DNA of 35,031 nt from Candidatus Chloroploca asiatica (GCF_002532075.1 NZ_LYXE01000129.1:1-35031); one strand, 5' to 3'. Positions 1 to 7,857 are shown, counted from the first letter of the stretch. Translations and numbers: made by a program. Notes: generated from the letters alone by a model not told the origin.

Positions 1-59
1 CTCCGTTGGTCGTTAAGCTCGCCAGAAGGCGGGTTGGGCCAAGAAGCCGCGCGGCTTGA

Positions 60-200
60 GCCGCTGCGGAGTGTCACAATTGTAGCCTCCAGCGGCCACT
101 TGACGATGATGACCGACTCATGAAGCGCTTGAAGGTGATTGCATCAATAACCATAGCGATCGTAACGCCGTTGGAGTTGATTCAGGAGGTGCTCCCGTGA
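60..200 (+). pseudogene. C-terminal remnant of a PIN-domain (VapC-like) toxin, tentative
   Basis: The frame ending at TGA 198-200 reads DDDDRLMKRLKVIASITIAI followed by VTPLELIQEVLP. This resembles the C-terminus of PIN-family toxins, where an acidic D-D-L motif precedes a final I-x-T-P-x-x-F-L strand and helix. The frame is closed upstream by a TGA at 57-59, so no full PIN domain (about 130 residues) is present. An adjacent frame upstream (ending VTIVASSGHL around 70-105) could be the missing strand after a frameshift. The last codon overlaps the GTG of the next gene, an arrangement typical of toxin-antitoxin pairs. The family call is inference from a short segment; it may instead be an unrelated small ORF beginning at ATG 120. 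Confidence 0.33.
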
Positions 201-418
201 GCAGCATACAACCGTTACCGCTGGCTGAGTTGAATACGCGGGCACTACGCGTGCTTATTCAAGAGATGGGTGTGGTAAACACGGCGCGTTTCATTCATCA
301 ATATACGCACGGCTTTGGGGACTATACCCAAGAGCGAGAACAGCTTTTCACCGATCTTACCATTGATGATATTGTTGCCGCCGTAGAGCGCGACCCGAAG
401 AGTGGGCGCGACTTTTGA
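197..418 (+). CDS. Small conserved-type protein next to PIN remnant, possible antitoxin
   Basis: This 73-residue soluble protein starts at GTG 197, supported by a strong AGGAGGT ribosome-binding site at 184-190 and by overlap with the stop of the preceding frame. It has no signal peptide or membrane segment. The pattern LNTRALRVLIQEMGVVNTAR, then FIHQYTHGFGDYTQER, then LTIDDIVAAVE, looks like a small family I associate with Chloroflexota and cyanobacteria, often beside PIN or RelE-type genes. That association is from memory and not verified here. The C-terminal half is acidic and helical. With its apparent partner decayed it may be an orphan. No biochemical function can be assigned from the sequence. 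Confidence 0.7.
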   Translation: MSSIQPLPLAELNTRALRVLIQEMGVVNTARFIHQYTHGFGDYTQEREQLFTDLTIDDIVAAVERDPKSGRDF

Positions 419-647
419 AGGCGGTACTATAAACCATAGATGAGTGGAAAGCTGCCCTGACGGTTGCAAAGGGCGTACTTGGATTGCCGAAGCGTCATCG
501 TTTGGCTAGGTATGTTTCGTTTGTTCTGGCAGTACTGCTGTGCTACCATTACCAAAGTACAGAACTGTCAGGCATTAAAATGAGGCACGCAGGCCATGCC
601 GCCTCGCTGCACCATGGCGTCAACGAAACCCACATCCAGTGTCGGCA
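419..647. other. Intergenic gap, nothing recognised
   Basis: About 230 bases between the small gene and the convergent transporter gene. No convincing ORF, strong hairpin with a U-tract, or RNA gene was seen. Confidence 0.5.
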
Positions 648-1865
648 TCACGCCTCGGGCTGAGGACGAGGCACCGGCACATCCATCGGGCGCAGATGAA
701 ACACTCCAAGCCCCACGAGACAGCATGTCGCCATAACTGCCGCCATCGGCACGGCCGTGCCATTGTGCAGCACCCCGACCAGCGTACCGGCGAGTGCGCC
801 GATGCTAAACTGCAACGTGCCAAGCAACGCCGCCGCACTGCCCGCTACCCGTCCGTGAGGGGCCATCGCCTCAGCGGCGGCATTGGGGGCCACGAGGCCA
901 TAGCCCGCAATGCAGATAAAGAGGAAGGGCAACAAGCCCAAAAGGCCCCCGAAGCCAGTCGCGGCAACCGCAACGAGCATCACGCCCGAGGTAGCAATGA
1001 CGGCCAGGGCGACACTGAGGATCGTGGTGCTGGTGAACGAGCGCAAGAGCCGACGATTGAACTGTGAAGCCGCAATCAAACCAGCGGCATTCGCCCCAAA
1101 GATCCAACCGTACAACTCGGGCGACACGCCAAAGAGTTCAATGAAGACAAAGGGCGACCCGGAAATATAGGCAAACATGCCCGCCGAAATAAAACCACCT
1201 GTCAGGGCGTAACTGACAAAATGCCGATCCCGTAGCAATAGACCATAAACGCGCAGCACAGCCACAAAGCCATCGTGACTCCGGCGCTCGCGGGGCAGTG
1301 ACTCCTGGAGTGCAAAGAGCACCAGCGCCACACAGATCATGCCAAAGACGGTCAGCACCCAGAAGACCGAGCGCCAGCCAAAATGAACGATGAGTTGCCC
1401 ACCAAGCACCGGCGCAGTAATGGGCGCAAGGCCCATCACGAGCATCAAGAGCGAATACATCCGCGCTGAACCCTGGGCATCGAAGCGATCGCGCACAATC
1501 GAGCGCGCAATCACAACACCGGCACACCCACCAAGCGCCTGGAGCAGACGCAACCACACCAGGCTGCCGAGCGTCGGCGCCAGCGCACACCCCACCGACG
1601 CAACCGTATAAATGATCGCCCCAACGAGCAACGGCTTGCGGCGGCCAAACCGGTCAGAAAGCGGCCCATAGACAATCTGCCCAAAGGCCAACCCCAGAAA
1701 AAAGACCGTCAGGGTCAACTGAGCCGCTGCCGTATCGGTGCCAAACTCGGCCCCGATCGCGGGCAAACCTGGCAGATACATATCAATCGAAAGCGGTCCA
1801 AACGCCGACAAAATACCAAGCACCAGGGCAAGTCGCCCGACCGATGAGGGAGGGTGGGTTTTCAT
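648..1865 (-). CDS. Bcr/CflA-family MFS drug efflux transporter
   Basis: A 405-residue inner-membrane protein with about twelve hydrophobic segments, the usual length for the Bcr/CflA (DHA1) subfamily of proton-driven multidrug exporters. The first helix carries the DMYLP signature (residues 28-32), and the loop between helices 2 and 3 has the MFS motif A, GPLSDRFGRRKPLL (67-80). An R-x-L-Q-A-L-G-G-C-A-G segment in helix 4 matches the family. Substrate cannot be told; bicyclomycin, chloramphenicol or sulfonamide export are family precedents. The gene stands alone. There is no clear Shine-Dalgarno before ATG 1865, and a 19-bp hairpin lies 12 bases upstream of the start codon, so its expression may be unusual. 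Confidence 0.92.
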   Translation of the reverse strand: MKTHPPSSVGRLALVLGILSAFGPLSIDMYLPGLPAIGAEFGTDTAAAQLTLTVFFLGLAFGQIVYGPLSDRFGRRKPLLVGAIIYTVASVGCALAPTLGSLVWLRLLQALGGCAGVVIARSIVRDRFDAQGSARMYSLLMLVMGLAPITAPVLGGQLIVHFGWRSVFWVLTVFGMICVALVLFALQESLPRERRSHDGFVAVLRVYGLLLRDRHFVSYALTGGFISAGMFAYISGSPFVFIELFGVSPELYGWIFGANAAGLIAASQFNRRLLRSFTSTTILSVALAVIATSGVMLVAVAATGFGGLLGLLPFLFICIAGYGLVAPNAAAEAMAPHGRVAGSAAALLGTLQFSIGALAGTLVGVLHNGTAVPMAAVMATCCLVGLGVFHLRPMDVPVPRPQPEA

Positions 1866-1876
1866 GGGTTCTATAG

Positions 1877-1918
1877 TACCACGGTAGGGCAGGGCTAGCG
1901 CCCTGCCCTACCGTGGTA
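1877..1918. repeat. 19-bp perfect inverted repeat (hairpin), loop of 4
   Basis: Arms 1877-1895 and 1900-1918 are exact reverse complements around TAGC. It sits between the divergent transporter and thrS leader, directly upstream of the transporter start. There is no T-run on either side, so it is not a classical intrinsic terminator. Confidence 0.85.
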
Positions 1919-1921
1919 TTT

Positions 1922-1960
1922 CTGACGCAAGATACCAGCTTTGCTGGCATCTTGCGTCAG
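1922..1960. repeat. Second tandem hairpin, 12 + 5 bp stem
   Basis: CTGACGCAAGAT (1922-1933) pairs with ATCTTGCGTCAG (1949-1960). After one mismatch, CCAGC pairs with GCTGG around a TTT loop. It follows the 1877-1918 hairpin by only three bases, and the stem sequences are unrelated. Confidence 0.85.
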
Positions 1961-2001
1961 ACACACCGGTTTTGCCGAGGGCTATGCCATTAGCAAAAAG
2001 C

Positions 2002-2030
2002 TTGACGCAACAAAAACAGAGGGGTACAAT
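2002..2030 (+). promoter_or_regulatory. Sigma-70-type promoter of the thrS T-box transcript
   Basis: TTGACG at 2002-2007 and TACAAT at 2025-2030 are separated by exactly 17 bases, predicting transcription start near 2036-2038, just before the T-box leader. Confidence 0.8.
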
Positions 2031-2036
2031 AGCGCA

Positions 2037-2297
2037 AGATAATCGAAAGCAGTGACGAGGACGAGTACCTCGTAGCCTGGTTGCCAGGGAGGGTGCGTCC
2101 AAGACTGGAAGCGCACCTCAATCAGCACGAGCGAAAACCACCTCTGAGCGGCCTCCTCAACGCGCTACGCAAGTATGGAGGCACGGTTTGCGCCCGTTAA
2201 CGCGCCGCAAGGATGCCTGGCCGCGCGTGCAGTCGTGCATCAAAGTTGGGTGGAACCACGAAGCAACCTTCGTCCCATAGTGGAACGAAGGTTTTTT
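2037..2297 (+). promoter_or_regulatory. T-box riboswitch (threonine) controlling thrS
   Basis: The leader contains the antiterminator T-box sequence GGGTGGAACCACG (2248-2260), followed at once by a terminator hairpin with a T-run. The 5' half has Stem I features: GACGAGGACGAGTA (GA/K-turn motif and AGTA) near 2054-2067, and on the opposite strand of the stem GAA (2133-2135), A, ACC (2137-2139), A, then CCTCTGAGC. ACC is a threonine codon in the position expected for the specifier, matching the downstream gene. T-box leaders bind uncharged tRNA through the specifier and the TGGA bulge with the tRNA acceptor end, favouring the antiterminator. The exact Stem I fold is inferred by eye. Confidence 0.9.
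2265..2297 (+). terminator. T-box intrinsic terminator before thrS
   Basis: AACCTTCGT (2265-2273) pairs with ACGAAGGTT (2285-2293), and CCA with TGG around a TAG loop, with one C-A mismatch. Six T residues follow at 2292-2297. The 5' arm lies just 3' of the T-box sequence, as expected for the alternative to the antiterminator. Confidence 0.9.
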
Positions 2298-2324
2298 GTC
2301 GCCTTTGCAGATGTGAGGTATGTG

Positions 2325-4097
2325 ATGCCAGTCGATCCAAATAATGATCCGTATTACCGTCTTCGCCATTCACTGGCCCATGTGATGGCCCAGGCCGTGC
2401 TAGAGATCTTCCCTGAAGGCAAGGTCGCCATCGGCCCGCCCATCGAGAATGGTTTTTACTATGACTTCGACCTGCCTCGCGCCCTCACCCCCGATGATCT
2501 GAGCACCATCGAAGCCGGGATGCGCCAGATCGTCGCCCGTGATGTGCCCTTTCTCTTTCGGGAAGTGAGTGCTGATGAGGCCCGCCAGCTCTTTCATGAC
2601 CAGCCCTACAAGCTCGAATTGATCGATGGGTTGGCTCAGGGCCTCGATGAGAATGGTGAAACAGCCAAAGGTGACACGGTCATCTCGACCTACCGCCAGG
2701 ATACGTTTGAAGACCTCTGTCGTGGGCCGCATCTTGAGCGTACCGGCCAGATTGATCCGGCAAGCTTCAAGTTGATGAGTATCGCCGGAGCCTACTGGCG
2801 CGGCGATGAGAAGCGCCCCCAGTTGCAACGCATCTATGGCACGGCCTGGAATGATCAGGCTGAATTGGAACAGTATCTCTGGCGCCTCGAGGAGGCGAAA
2901 AAACGTGACCATCGCCGCCTCGGTAAAGAGCTTGACCTCTATAGCATCTCCGATGAGGTCGGCGCAGGTCTGATCCTCTGGCACCCCAAGGGCGCTATGA
3001 TCCGCGTGATCGCCGAGGATTTCGCCCGCCAGGCCCACCTCAAAGCCGGCTACGAGTGGGTCTTCTCGCCCCACATCGGACGTGCACACCTCTGGGAGAC
3101 CTCGGGCCACCTCGAGTTCTACAAAGAGAGCATGTACGCCCCGATGGATATTGACGGCGAGGCCTACTATGCCAAGCCGATGAACTGTCCTTTCCACATC
3201 CAGATCTACCAGACCCACATGCGCTCGTACCGCGACCTGCCGCGGCGCTATGCCGAGTATGGCACGGTCTACCGCTACGAACTGAGCGGGGCGCTGCACG
3301 GCCTCACGCGCGTGCGCGGCTTCACCCAGGACGATGCGCATATCTTCTGTCGGCCCGACCAGGTCGAGGAGGAGATCGGGCGTGCGCTCGAATTCTCGCT
3401 CTATGTGCTCCGCGCCTTCGGCCTGAGTGACTTCACGGCCTACCTCTCGACCCGCCCCGAGAAGTACGTTGGTGCGCCTGAAGACTGGGAACGGGCCACG
3501 GCCGCGCTCGAGCGCGCCGTCGAGACCCATCAACTACCCTACCAGGTTGATGAGGGTGGCGGCGCCTTCTACGGACCCAAGATCGACCTCAAAGTCTATG
3601 ATGCGCTGGGGCGCGAGTGGCAGTTGAGCACCATCCAGTTCGACTTTAACCTGCCCGAACGCTTTGGGCTCGAGTACATCGGCGAGGACAACCAACCCCA
3701 CCGACCCTACATGGTACACCGTGCCCTGATGGGCAGCATGGAGCGCTTCTTTGGCGTCCTGATCGAACACTACGCCGGTGCTTTCCCGCTCTGGCTGGCC
3801 CCGGTACAGGCCGTGCTGATTCCGATCACCGACGCCCAGATCGCCTATGCGGAACGCGTACGGCAACAACTCGTCGAGGCTGGGCTGCGGGTCGAGGTTG
3901 ACACAAGTCGCGACCGGATGCAAGGCAAGATTCGCCGTGCCCAGTTGCAGAAGGTTCCATATATGCTTATAATCGGAAAGAAGGAAGAAGAAGCCAGCGC
4001 TGTTGCCGTACGCCTGCGGTCGGGTGAAGACCTTGGGGCGATCCCGCTTGATGCGTGTCTCGCACGCATGCAAGAAGAGATCGCCAATCGCACGTAA
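2325..4097 (+). CDS. thrS: Threonyl-tRNA synthetase lacking the TGS domain
   Basis: This class II synthetase charges tRNA-Thr in the cytoplasm. I chose ATG 2325 (590 residues), because the open frame upstream runs through the T-box terminator and cannot be coding; GTGAGG at 2313-2318 serves as ribosome-binding site. The editing-domain HxxxH motif is H15/H19 in RHSLAHVMAQAV. Next come the SAD-type segment, the zinc-site Cys in KPMNCPFHI, motif 2 (RYELSGALHGLTRVRGFTQD, then DAHIF), motif 3 (HRALMGSMERFFGVLIEHY) and a C-terminal anticodon-binding domain. Usual bacterial ThrRS is about 640 residues with an N-terminal TGS domain; here the protein begins directly at the editing domain. Confidence 0.97.
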   Translation: MPVDPNNDPYYRLRHSLAHVMAQAVLEIFPEGKVAIGPPIENGFYYDFDLPRALTPDDLSTIEAGMRQIVARDVPFLFREVSADEARQLFHDQPYKLELIDGLAQGLDENGETAKGDTVISTYRQDTFEDLCRGPHLERTGQIDPASFKLMSIAGAYWRGDEKRPQLQRIYGTAWNDQAELEQYLWRLEEAKKRDHRRLGKELDLYSISDEVGAGLILWHPKGAMIRVIAEDFARQAHLKAGYEWVFSPHIGRAHLWETSGHLEFYKESMYAPMDIDGEAYYAKPMNCPFHIQIYQTHMRSYRDLPRRYAEYGTVYRYELSGALHGLTRVRGFTQDDAHIFCRPDQVEEEIGRALEFSLYVLRAFGLSDFTAYLSTRPEKYVGAPEDWERATAALERAVETHQLPYQVDEGGGAFYGPKIDLKVYDALGREWQLSTIQFDFNLPERFGLEYIGEDNQPHRPYMVHRALMGSMERFFGVLIEHYAGAFPLWLAPVQAVLIPITDAQIAYAERVRQQLVEAGLRVEVDTSRDRMQGKIRRAQLQKVPYMLIIGKKEEEASAVAVRLRSGEDLGAIPLDACLARMQEEIANRT

Positions 4098-4106
4098 AAA
4101 TGTTAC

Positions 4107-4149
4107 ATCCTGAGGCACAAGCCAGCTACACTGGCTTGTGTCCCAGGAT
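4107..4149. terminator. Hairpin after thrS, no U-tract
   Basis: CACAAGCCAG (4116-4125) pairs with CTGGCTTGTG (4131-4140) around CTACA. The outer arms ATCCTG and CAGGAT extend the stem. It probably ends thrS transcription, but the T-run of a classical terminator is missing. Confidence 0.6.
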
Positions 4150-4179
4150 CGCAACCGAAATTAGCGGAATGAGGAGACT

Positions 4180-4617
4180 ATGACCGTAGAGACCGATATG
4201 CTCACCGATGCGGCTCTGCGCTTTAGCGAAGCCATCCGCGCTGAACGCGCCAGCACCCTCGATGCACTTGCCAACGAGCGGCAAGCCGCCCTCCAGATCA
4301 TCCAGGCGCTCCGCAACGAGACCAAACGCCGGACACGGCAATCGACAGGCCGATTTGCCTTTGGGCTCTTACTCGGCACAGCGATGGGCAGCGCAGCAAT
4401 CTATGTGCTGCATCAACGCGCCAGCGAAGAGATGCGGCTTGGGCTTACGGCACGCGCCGAGAGCACCGGTGTCTCGCTGCAGGAACGCGTGAAACAAGCG
4501 CTTGAAGCCGGCAAGCGTGCCGCCGCCAAGCAAGAACAGACGCTCTGGGACGATTATCGTCGTCGTATGATCGAACAGGCAAAACCGAAACCACGACAAG
4601 AAGATCCGCTCTTTTAA
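4180..4617 (+). CDS. Hypothetical one-helix membrane-anchored protein
   Basis: A 145-residue protein starting at ATG 4180 after a GAGGAG site (4171-4176). It has an acidic, charged N-terminal helix (residues 1-57), one hydrophobic glycine-rich segment (about 59-77, FAFGLLLGTAMGSAAIYVL), and a basic, coiled-coil-like C-terminal half. This layout recalls YtxH-like proteins, but the match is only architectural. It ends two bases before the CinA-like gene, so it is probably cotranscribed with the downstream operon. No function is assigned. The high charge and single helix suggest a scaffold or membrane-attached partner. Confidence 0.8.
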   Translation: MTVETDMLTDAALRFSEAIRAERASTLDALANERQAALQIIQALRNETKRRTRQSTGRFAFGLLLGTAMGSAAIYVLHQRASEEMRLGLTARAESTGVSLQERVKQALEAGKRAAAKQEQTLWDDYRRRMIEQAKPKPRQEDPLF

Positions 4618-4619
4618 CT

Positions 4620-5807
4620 ATGCAAGCAGAAATCATTGCCATCGGCTCAGAGTTGCTGCTCGGGACGACGGTTGACACCAATAGCGCGTACCTTGCCCGC
4701 CAGCTTGCCCGCGCTGGGGTTGAACTGGTGCGCAAGAGTTCGGTTGGGGATGATACCGAACGCATTGCCACGATGGTCAGCGAGGCGCTAGCACGGGCAG
4801 ATCTCGTGATCTGTACAGGGGGCCTCGGGCCAACGCTCGACGATGTTACCCGCGAAGGGGTCGCCCTAGCAATGGAACGCCCGCTTGAATTCCATCAGAC
4901 TCTGCTTGACCAGATCGAGGCCCGGTTTACCGCGATGGGTCGCACGATGAGCCCGAGCAACCGACGCCAGGCCTATGTTCCCACTGGGGCGCGCATTGTC
5001 GAGAATCCGCGGGGCACAGCGCCTGCGTTTATCGTCGAGGACGACCGAGGCACCGTGATCGTCTTGCCTGGCGTGCCGTATGAAATGCGGTATCTCTTCG
5101 AAAACGCCGTCATGCCCTACCTGCGTGATGAGCGCGGGATCACCGACGCGATCCTGGTCAAGACGATCCATGCGACTGGGCTTGGTGAAAGTGTGATTGG
5201 CGAGATGATCGCCGATCTGATGGCACAGACCAATCCGAGTGTCGGCATCTCGGCCAAACAGGCCCGTTACGAAATTCGGATCACGGCGCACGGAGCCTCG
5301 CAGGCCGAAGCCGAGGCCATGCTTGCCACGACCGAGGCGACCATTCGCGAACGCCTCAAACAACATGTTATTGGTGATGAGCCGTTACCCGCAACAGTTG
5401 CCCGCTTGCTCAAGGAACAGCAACTCACCCTGGCCCTCTACGAAACAAGCACGCTCGCCCCGATCTTCCGGGCACTCTCAGCGGTCAACGGAGGCACCGA
5501 ATGCATCAGTGGGGTCTTGATCCATCCGCTTGATCGTGCAGCCAACGAGGATGCTGCCGCCATTCTGTCACAGACGGGGGCGTTTGGCATTGTTGATCGC
5601 TGGCGCGCCGATCTCGGCCTCGCGTTTCAGGTGGCTGATACCAGCGACCAGAGCGGCCTGACCGCAGTGAGTGTCACCCTGGTCACACCCAAGGGAAATC
5701 GCCAGGTCACCCGTAACTATGACTTGCGTCAGACCGAAGGATGGGAATTTGTTGCGACCCTGGGACTTGATTTAATCCGGCGCTACCTGGTTGGAGAAGC
5801 AGCGTGA
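4620..5807 (+). CDS. cinA: CinA-like protein (MoCF-fold domain plus degenerate C-terminal domain)
   Basis: A 395-residue cytoplasmic protein. Residues 1-165 form the MoCF_biosynth-type domain with IGSELLLG (8-15), the N-terminal TNS, CTGGLGPTLDDVT (65-77) and LPGVPYEM. In CinA proteins this domain carries ADP-ribose pyrophosphatase or related activity. The C-terminal region (from about 255) aligns in position with the NMN deamidase domain. It lacks that family's AESCTGG signature (here LALYETSTLAPIFRALSAV) and the TGIAGP motif, so deamidase activity is doubtful. The stop overlaps the GTG of the next gene (GTGA), implying translational coupling. Confidence 0.9.
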   Translation: MQAEIIAIGSELLLGTTVDTNSAYLARQLARAGVELVRKSSVGDDTERIATMVSEALARADLVICTGGLGPTLDDVTREGVALAMERPLEFHQTLLDQIEARFTAMGRTMSPSNRRQAYVPTGARIVENPRGTAPAFIVEDDRGTVIVLPGVPYEMRYLFENAVMPYLRDERGITDAILVKTIHATGLGESVIGEMIADLMAQTNPSVGISAKQARYEIRITAHGASQAEAEAMLATTEATIRERLKQHVIGDEPLPATVARLLKEQQLTLALYETSTLAPIFRALSAVNGGTECISGVLIHPLDRAANEDAAAILSQTGAFGIVDRWRADLGLAFQVADTSDQSGLTAVSVTLVTPKGNRQVTRNYDLRQTEGWEFVATLGLDLIRRYLVGEAA

Positions 5808-6574
5808 CCTTTTTTGGCCGCACCGAGCCAGGGCCGCTTTCGCTCCGTCACGCGCTAGCAACCGTACACCGCGATCAATTCTGGTGGTTGCACTGTGGTG
5901 GCTACGGGCTTGCCACCCTCGTGGGGCTTGGCTTGCCCTTGGCCGCTGGTTTTGTGATGGAAAGCCTCGATAATAGTCGGCGCGGCTTCGCTACCCCACT
6001 GCCGCCCCCCGGCAATATTACCGTTCGATCATTGACCGGTCTCTTTGCCCTGCTCATTGACTTTGCGTTCCTGGTTCTACCGATCTTGATCGGGACGATG
6101 CTGTTGTTTGTCACCGGCATTGCCATGTTGCTCGCTGGAGTCACGGACGAACTGATCATTCAGAGGATCACGAGCTCAGTCGTGTTGGGCACAGGGATGG
6201 TTGTCGTGCTGCTTTTTTTAAGTAGTGTCGCTCCGGCTGGTCGACTTCGCTTTGCGCGTGAGGGCCACATCGAAGATGCCCTGAGGAGCGCAACACTCCG
6301 CTGGACACTGGGGCGTGCGAACCGCCGCACCTTTTTCCAGGCGCGACTGCTCTCACTGGTAGCCTATCTCCCCGCAGTGCTCTTGAGCGTCCTCACCCTC
6401 GGACTCGCACGGATCACCTTCCCAGGGCACATGGTCGTGCTTGGCCTCGGTCTCTGGCTGATCCTCAGCGCCATCATCTATGCGCACCTCGTCGTCGTGC
6501 AACTCTATGTCAGCGCCGAACGTCAGATCCAAGAGCACCAAGTGCAGCAAGATGCGTTACAATGCGAGGTCTAG
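5804..6574 (+). CDS. DUF4013-type integral membrane protein (first of a pair)
   Basis: A 256-residue protein beginning at GTG 5804, four bases before the end of cinA. Four to six strongly hydrophobic segments are visible (for example ALLIDFAFLVLPILIGTMLL, VVLGTGMVVVLLFLSSV, LLSLVAYLPAVLLSVLTLGL and LGLWLILSAIIYAHLVVVQL). The segment GHIEDALRSATLRWTLGRAN between helices resembles the DUF4013 pattern, where a membrane pair flanks an amphipathic loop. No catalytic motif is seen. It is followed by a clearer DUF4013 member, suggesting a paired or heteromeric membrane complex. Function unknown. Confidence 0.75.
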   Translation: MTFFGRTEPGPLSLRHALATVHRDQFWWLHCGGYGLATLVGLGLPLAAGFVMESLDNSRRGFATPLPPPGNITVRSLTGLFALLIDFAFLVLPILIGTMLLFVTGIAMLLAGVTDELIIQRITSSVVLGTGMVVVLLFLSSVAPAGRLRFAREGHIEDALRSATLRWTLGRANRRTFFQARLLSLVAYLPAVLLSVLTLGLARITFPGHMVVLGLGLWLILSAIIYAHLVVVQLYVSAERQIQEHQVQQDALQCEV

Positions 6575-6596
6575 ACGCATAACAAGGAGAGTTCTC

Positions 6597-7280
6597 ATGG
6601 ACATCGGCAAAGCCTTTTCGTTTGTCTTCGATGACGAACAGTGGCTTACAAGCATCCTGATCGCTGGATTGCTGGCTTTGATTCCGCTGGTTGGGCAGAT
6701 CCTAATCATCGGCTACATGCTTGAGACCGCGCGCCGTCTGGCGGCAGGCAATCCACGTCCACTGCCCCAATGGGATAACTTTGGCGAGAAATTCAACCTC
6801 GGGTTGGTCGGCCTAGGCATTGCGATCGTCTACGCGGTACCAGTGATCGTGATCGCGCTTCTGTTTGCGTGTGTACCGCTTTTTGCTGCCGGTGCTGGCG
6901 ATGCTGCTGCCGGGATTGCGGCTTTGCTCGTTCTGTGCCTGATGCCACTCATTATGATCGTCGCCCTGGCGACTCAGCCTCTCCTGATCGCCGGTACGGT
7001 ACGCTACTTGCAGACGAACAGTTTCAGTGAAGCGCTCAACTTCAGTGCGGTCATCACGATGGTACGGGGCGACCTAGGTGGCTGGGTTGTGCTCTGGCTG
7101 CTCCAGATTTTGTGTGGGCTTGTCGCTAGTGCAGGCGGGATCATCGTCATCGGCATTCTTTTCACCCTACCCTACAGCCAGGCCGTCTTTGGGCATCTGA
7201 TGGGGCAGAAACTCATCGCCTTGCGGACGCAGAACGGCTACAACTCTAATTTTGCCCCACCTGCCTCACCGATGGTGTAG
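6597..7280 (+). CDS. DUF4013-domain membrane protein (second of a pair)
   Basis: A 227-residue membrane protein. ATG 6597 is chosen for its AAGGAG site at 6584-6589; the open frame upstream to 6480 overlaps the previous gene. The N-terminus MDIGKAFSFVFDDEQWLTSI, the G-Y-M-L-E-T-A-R-R segment and LPQWDNFGEKFNLGL are characteristic of DUF4013 proteins, which have about five helices. The family has no established biochemical role. Tight spacing with the preceding membrane gene and the following phosphatidyltransferase gene places it in one operon, suggesting a role in membrane lipid or envelope maintenance (inference). Confidence 0.85.
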   Translation: MDIGKAFSFVFDDEQWLTSILIAGLLALIPLVGQILIIGYMLETARRLAAGNPRPLPQWDNFGEKFNLGLVGLGIAIVYAVPVIVIALLFACVPLFAAGAGDAAAGIAALLVLCLMPLIMIVALATQPLLIAGTVRYLQTNSFSEALNFSAVITMVRGDLGGWVVLWLLQILCGLVASAGGIIVIGILFTLPYSQAVFGHLMGQKLIALRTQNGYNSNFAPPASPMV

Positions 7281-7290
7281 AAGGATCAGT

Positions 7291-7848
7291 ATGGCTTCAA
7301 CGCGACTCTTCGAGCCACGTGAATTGCTCTATCCATCGAACATGCTGACAATCGCTCGGCTGCTGCTCATTCCACCAACCTTTCGCTACCTGCGGCAGCC
7401 CGAGCGACGGCGCGAAGCCCTAGCCTGCCTGGGGGTCGCGATGCTGACCGACGCCATTGACGGGCCCCTGGCACGGGCCCGTGGCGAAGTTTCGCCGCTC
7501 GGGGAACTGCTCGACCCGGTGGCTGACAAGATCTTGATCAACGGAACCGCGATCATCCTCTCAAAGACCCGCGACTTTCCCTGGTGGATTACGGGGTTGT
7601 TGCTTTTTCGCGACCTTGGCATTATCGCTGCCGCGCTGGTGGTCATCAAACGTCGCAGCCAAATCACCGTTGCCGCCAGCACCGGCAAACTCACCACAGC
7701 GCTCTTGACTGCGGCGGCCCTGCTCTACGTTGCCGACGGGCCACGCAGTGGCAAGCCAGCGCTCTACGTGGCAATGGTACCGTTTCTGCTCTCGTTCTTT
7801 CAGTATGGCAAACGGTTTCTGGCCGTCATGCGCAACCAGGATGAATAA
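7291..7848 (+). CDS. pgsA: CDP-alcohol phosphatidyltransferase, PgsA-like
   Basis: A 185-residue integral membrane enzyme. ATG 7291 is preceded by AAGGA (7281-7285). It carries the complete catalytic signature D-x2-D-G-x2-A-R-x8-G-x3-D-x3-D, with D54, D57, G58, A61, R62, G71, D75 and D79, which binds CDP-diacylglycerol and divalent metal. The N-terminal PSNMLTIARLLLIP is typical of phosphatidylglycerophosphate synthase, so sn-glycerol-3-phosphate is the likely acceptor. A different acceptor alcohol cannot be excluded. The gene closes the operon begun at 4180 and converges on the response regulator gene only nine bases away. Confidence 0.88.
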   Translation: MASTRLFEPRELLYPSNMLTIARLLLIPPTFRYLRQPERRREALACLGVAMLTDAIDGPLARARGEVSPLGELLDPVADKILINGTAIILSKTRDFPWWITGLLLFRDLGIIAAALVVIKRRSQITVAASTGKLTTALLTAAALLYVADGPRSGKPALYVAMVPFLLSFFQYGKRFLAVMRNQDE

Positions 7849-7857
7849 AGACCAGCA

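Noticed and set aside
2175-2324. In-frame N-terminal extension of thrS (50 residues)
   Set aside because: It is encoded by the T-box antiterminator and terminator, which must form RNA structure; the residues resemble no ThrRS domain.
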